Shown here one piece after another: positions 5,914-6,082 of a stretch of DNA of 6,082 bases. Position 1 is the first letter of the stretch, and every line of letters starts with the position of its first letter. The DNA is from Oxalobacter sp. (lineage in GTDB: Bacteria; Pseudomonadota; Gammaproteobacteria; Burkholderiales; Burkholderiaceae_D), in NCBI GenBank assembly GCA_012512465.1, contig JAAZED010000085.1:1-6082 (forward strand), given 5' to 3'. The position numbers were made by a program, and so were the translations under genes. The notes under the pieces were generated by a model. That model was not told the DNA's origin. It searched no databases and saw only the letters and a list, made by a program, of their open reading frames with translations.

Positions 5914-6082
5914 TTAACCACAGCAGCCGCTACCACAAACACTCTGAATCGGCATAGCCCCCATCATTCGCCAGAAATTCATTTCATCGCGTGTCGGGTA
6001 GCGCCCTGACACAACAGGGATTTCATCAACAATAATCAGGGGGAGAACGCCTGGGCCGGATTTTTCCAGCAATGCCTTTACC
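5914..6082 (-). CDS. arsD: ArsD-like arsenite metallochaperone, C-terminal part (5' end outside the window)
   Basis: ArsD binds arsenite through cysteines and hands it to the ArsA ATPase of the arsenite pump; it is also a weak repressor of ars operons. The frame is open from the window edge (first full codon 6081-6079) to TAA at 5916-5914, giving 55 residues; the start lies beyond the window. The visible part, VKALLEKSGPGVLPLIIVDE then VSGRYPTRDEMNFW, follows the ArsD pattern VKAxxExSGxxxLPLxxxDG and AGRYPxRxEL. The tail VCGSGCCG has a vicinal cysteine pair (visible residues 53-54) and a cysteine at 49, like the cysteine-rich ArsD terminus. The N-terminal cysteines needed for activity cannot be seen. 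In ars operons arsA commonly follows arsD; here an insertion sequence and then cysK follow. Family assignment is from recall of the pattern and is fairly firm. Confidence 0.82.
   Translation of the reverse strand, partial: VKALLEKSGPGVLPLIIVDEIPVVSGRYPTRDEMNFWRMMGAMPIQSVCGSGCCG

Noticed and set aside
5791..6009. A 72-residue plus-strand frame at the right end
   Set aside because: It crosses the element boundary and lies antisense to the arsD-like frame, whose protein pattern is recognisable.

Overview
The window looks like proteobacterial chromosome, most likely from a betaproteobacterium of moderate GC content. The order glnA-glnL-glnG with a type I glutamine synthetase of the adenylylated kind, and the close match of NtrB and NtrC to their family patterns, support this. 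Burkholderiales is a reasonable guess, but the sequence alone does not fix the genus.

Left part (1-3503, plus strand): the 3' part of glnA, a rho-independent terminator, then glnL (NtrB kinase) and glnG (NtrC, a sigma-54 activator). Together they form the nitrogen-limitation circuit: NtrB phosphorylates NtrC, and NtrC normally drives glnA and other nitrogen genes. A strong 17-bp hairpin closes this unit and also separates it from cysK, which converges on it from the other strand.

Right part (3550-6082, minus strand): reading on the minus strand, the C-terminal end of an arsD-like arsenic metallochaperone gene enters at the right edge. Next comes a roughly 1.4-kb insertion sequence of the IS110 superfamily, IS1111 type, and then cysK (O-acetylserine sulfhydrylase). 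The transposase reading frame is broken by what looks like a short internal deletion. The element has 13-bp subterminal inverted repeats (4490-4502 and 5879-5891) and a noncoding region of about 280 nt downstream of the transposase.

Main discovery: this noncoding region carries two short sequences, flanking a small hairpin, that match the two chromosomal flanks of the element. One is a 10-nt exact match to the arsD side on one strand; the other is an 8-nt exact match to the cysK side on the opposite strand. This is the arrangement expected of the target guides in a bridge RNA (seekRNA) of an IS1111-type RNA-guided recombinase. Removing the element on paper puts arsD and cysK about 27 nt apart with a Shine-Dalgarno-like AAGGA restored upstream of cysK, so the element probably split an arsD-cysK transcription unit. 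The insertion also created a possible hybrid promoter right at the cysK start.
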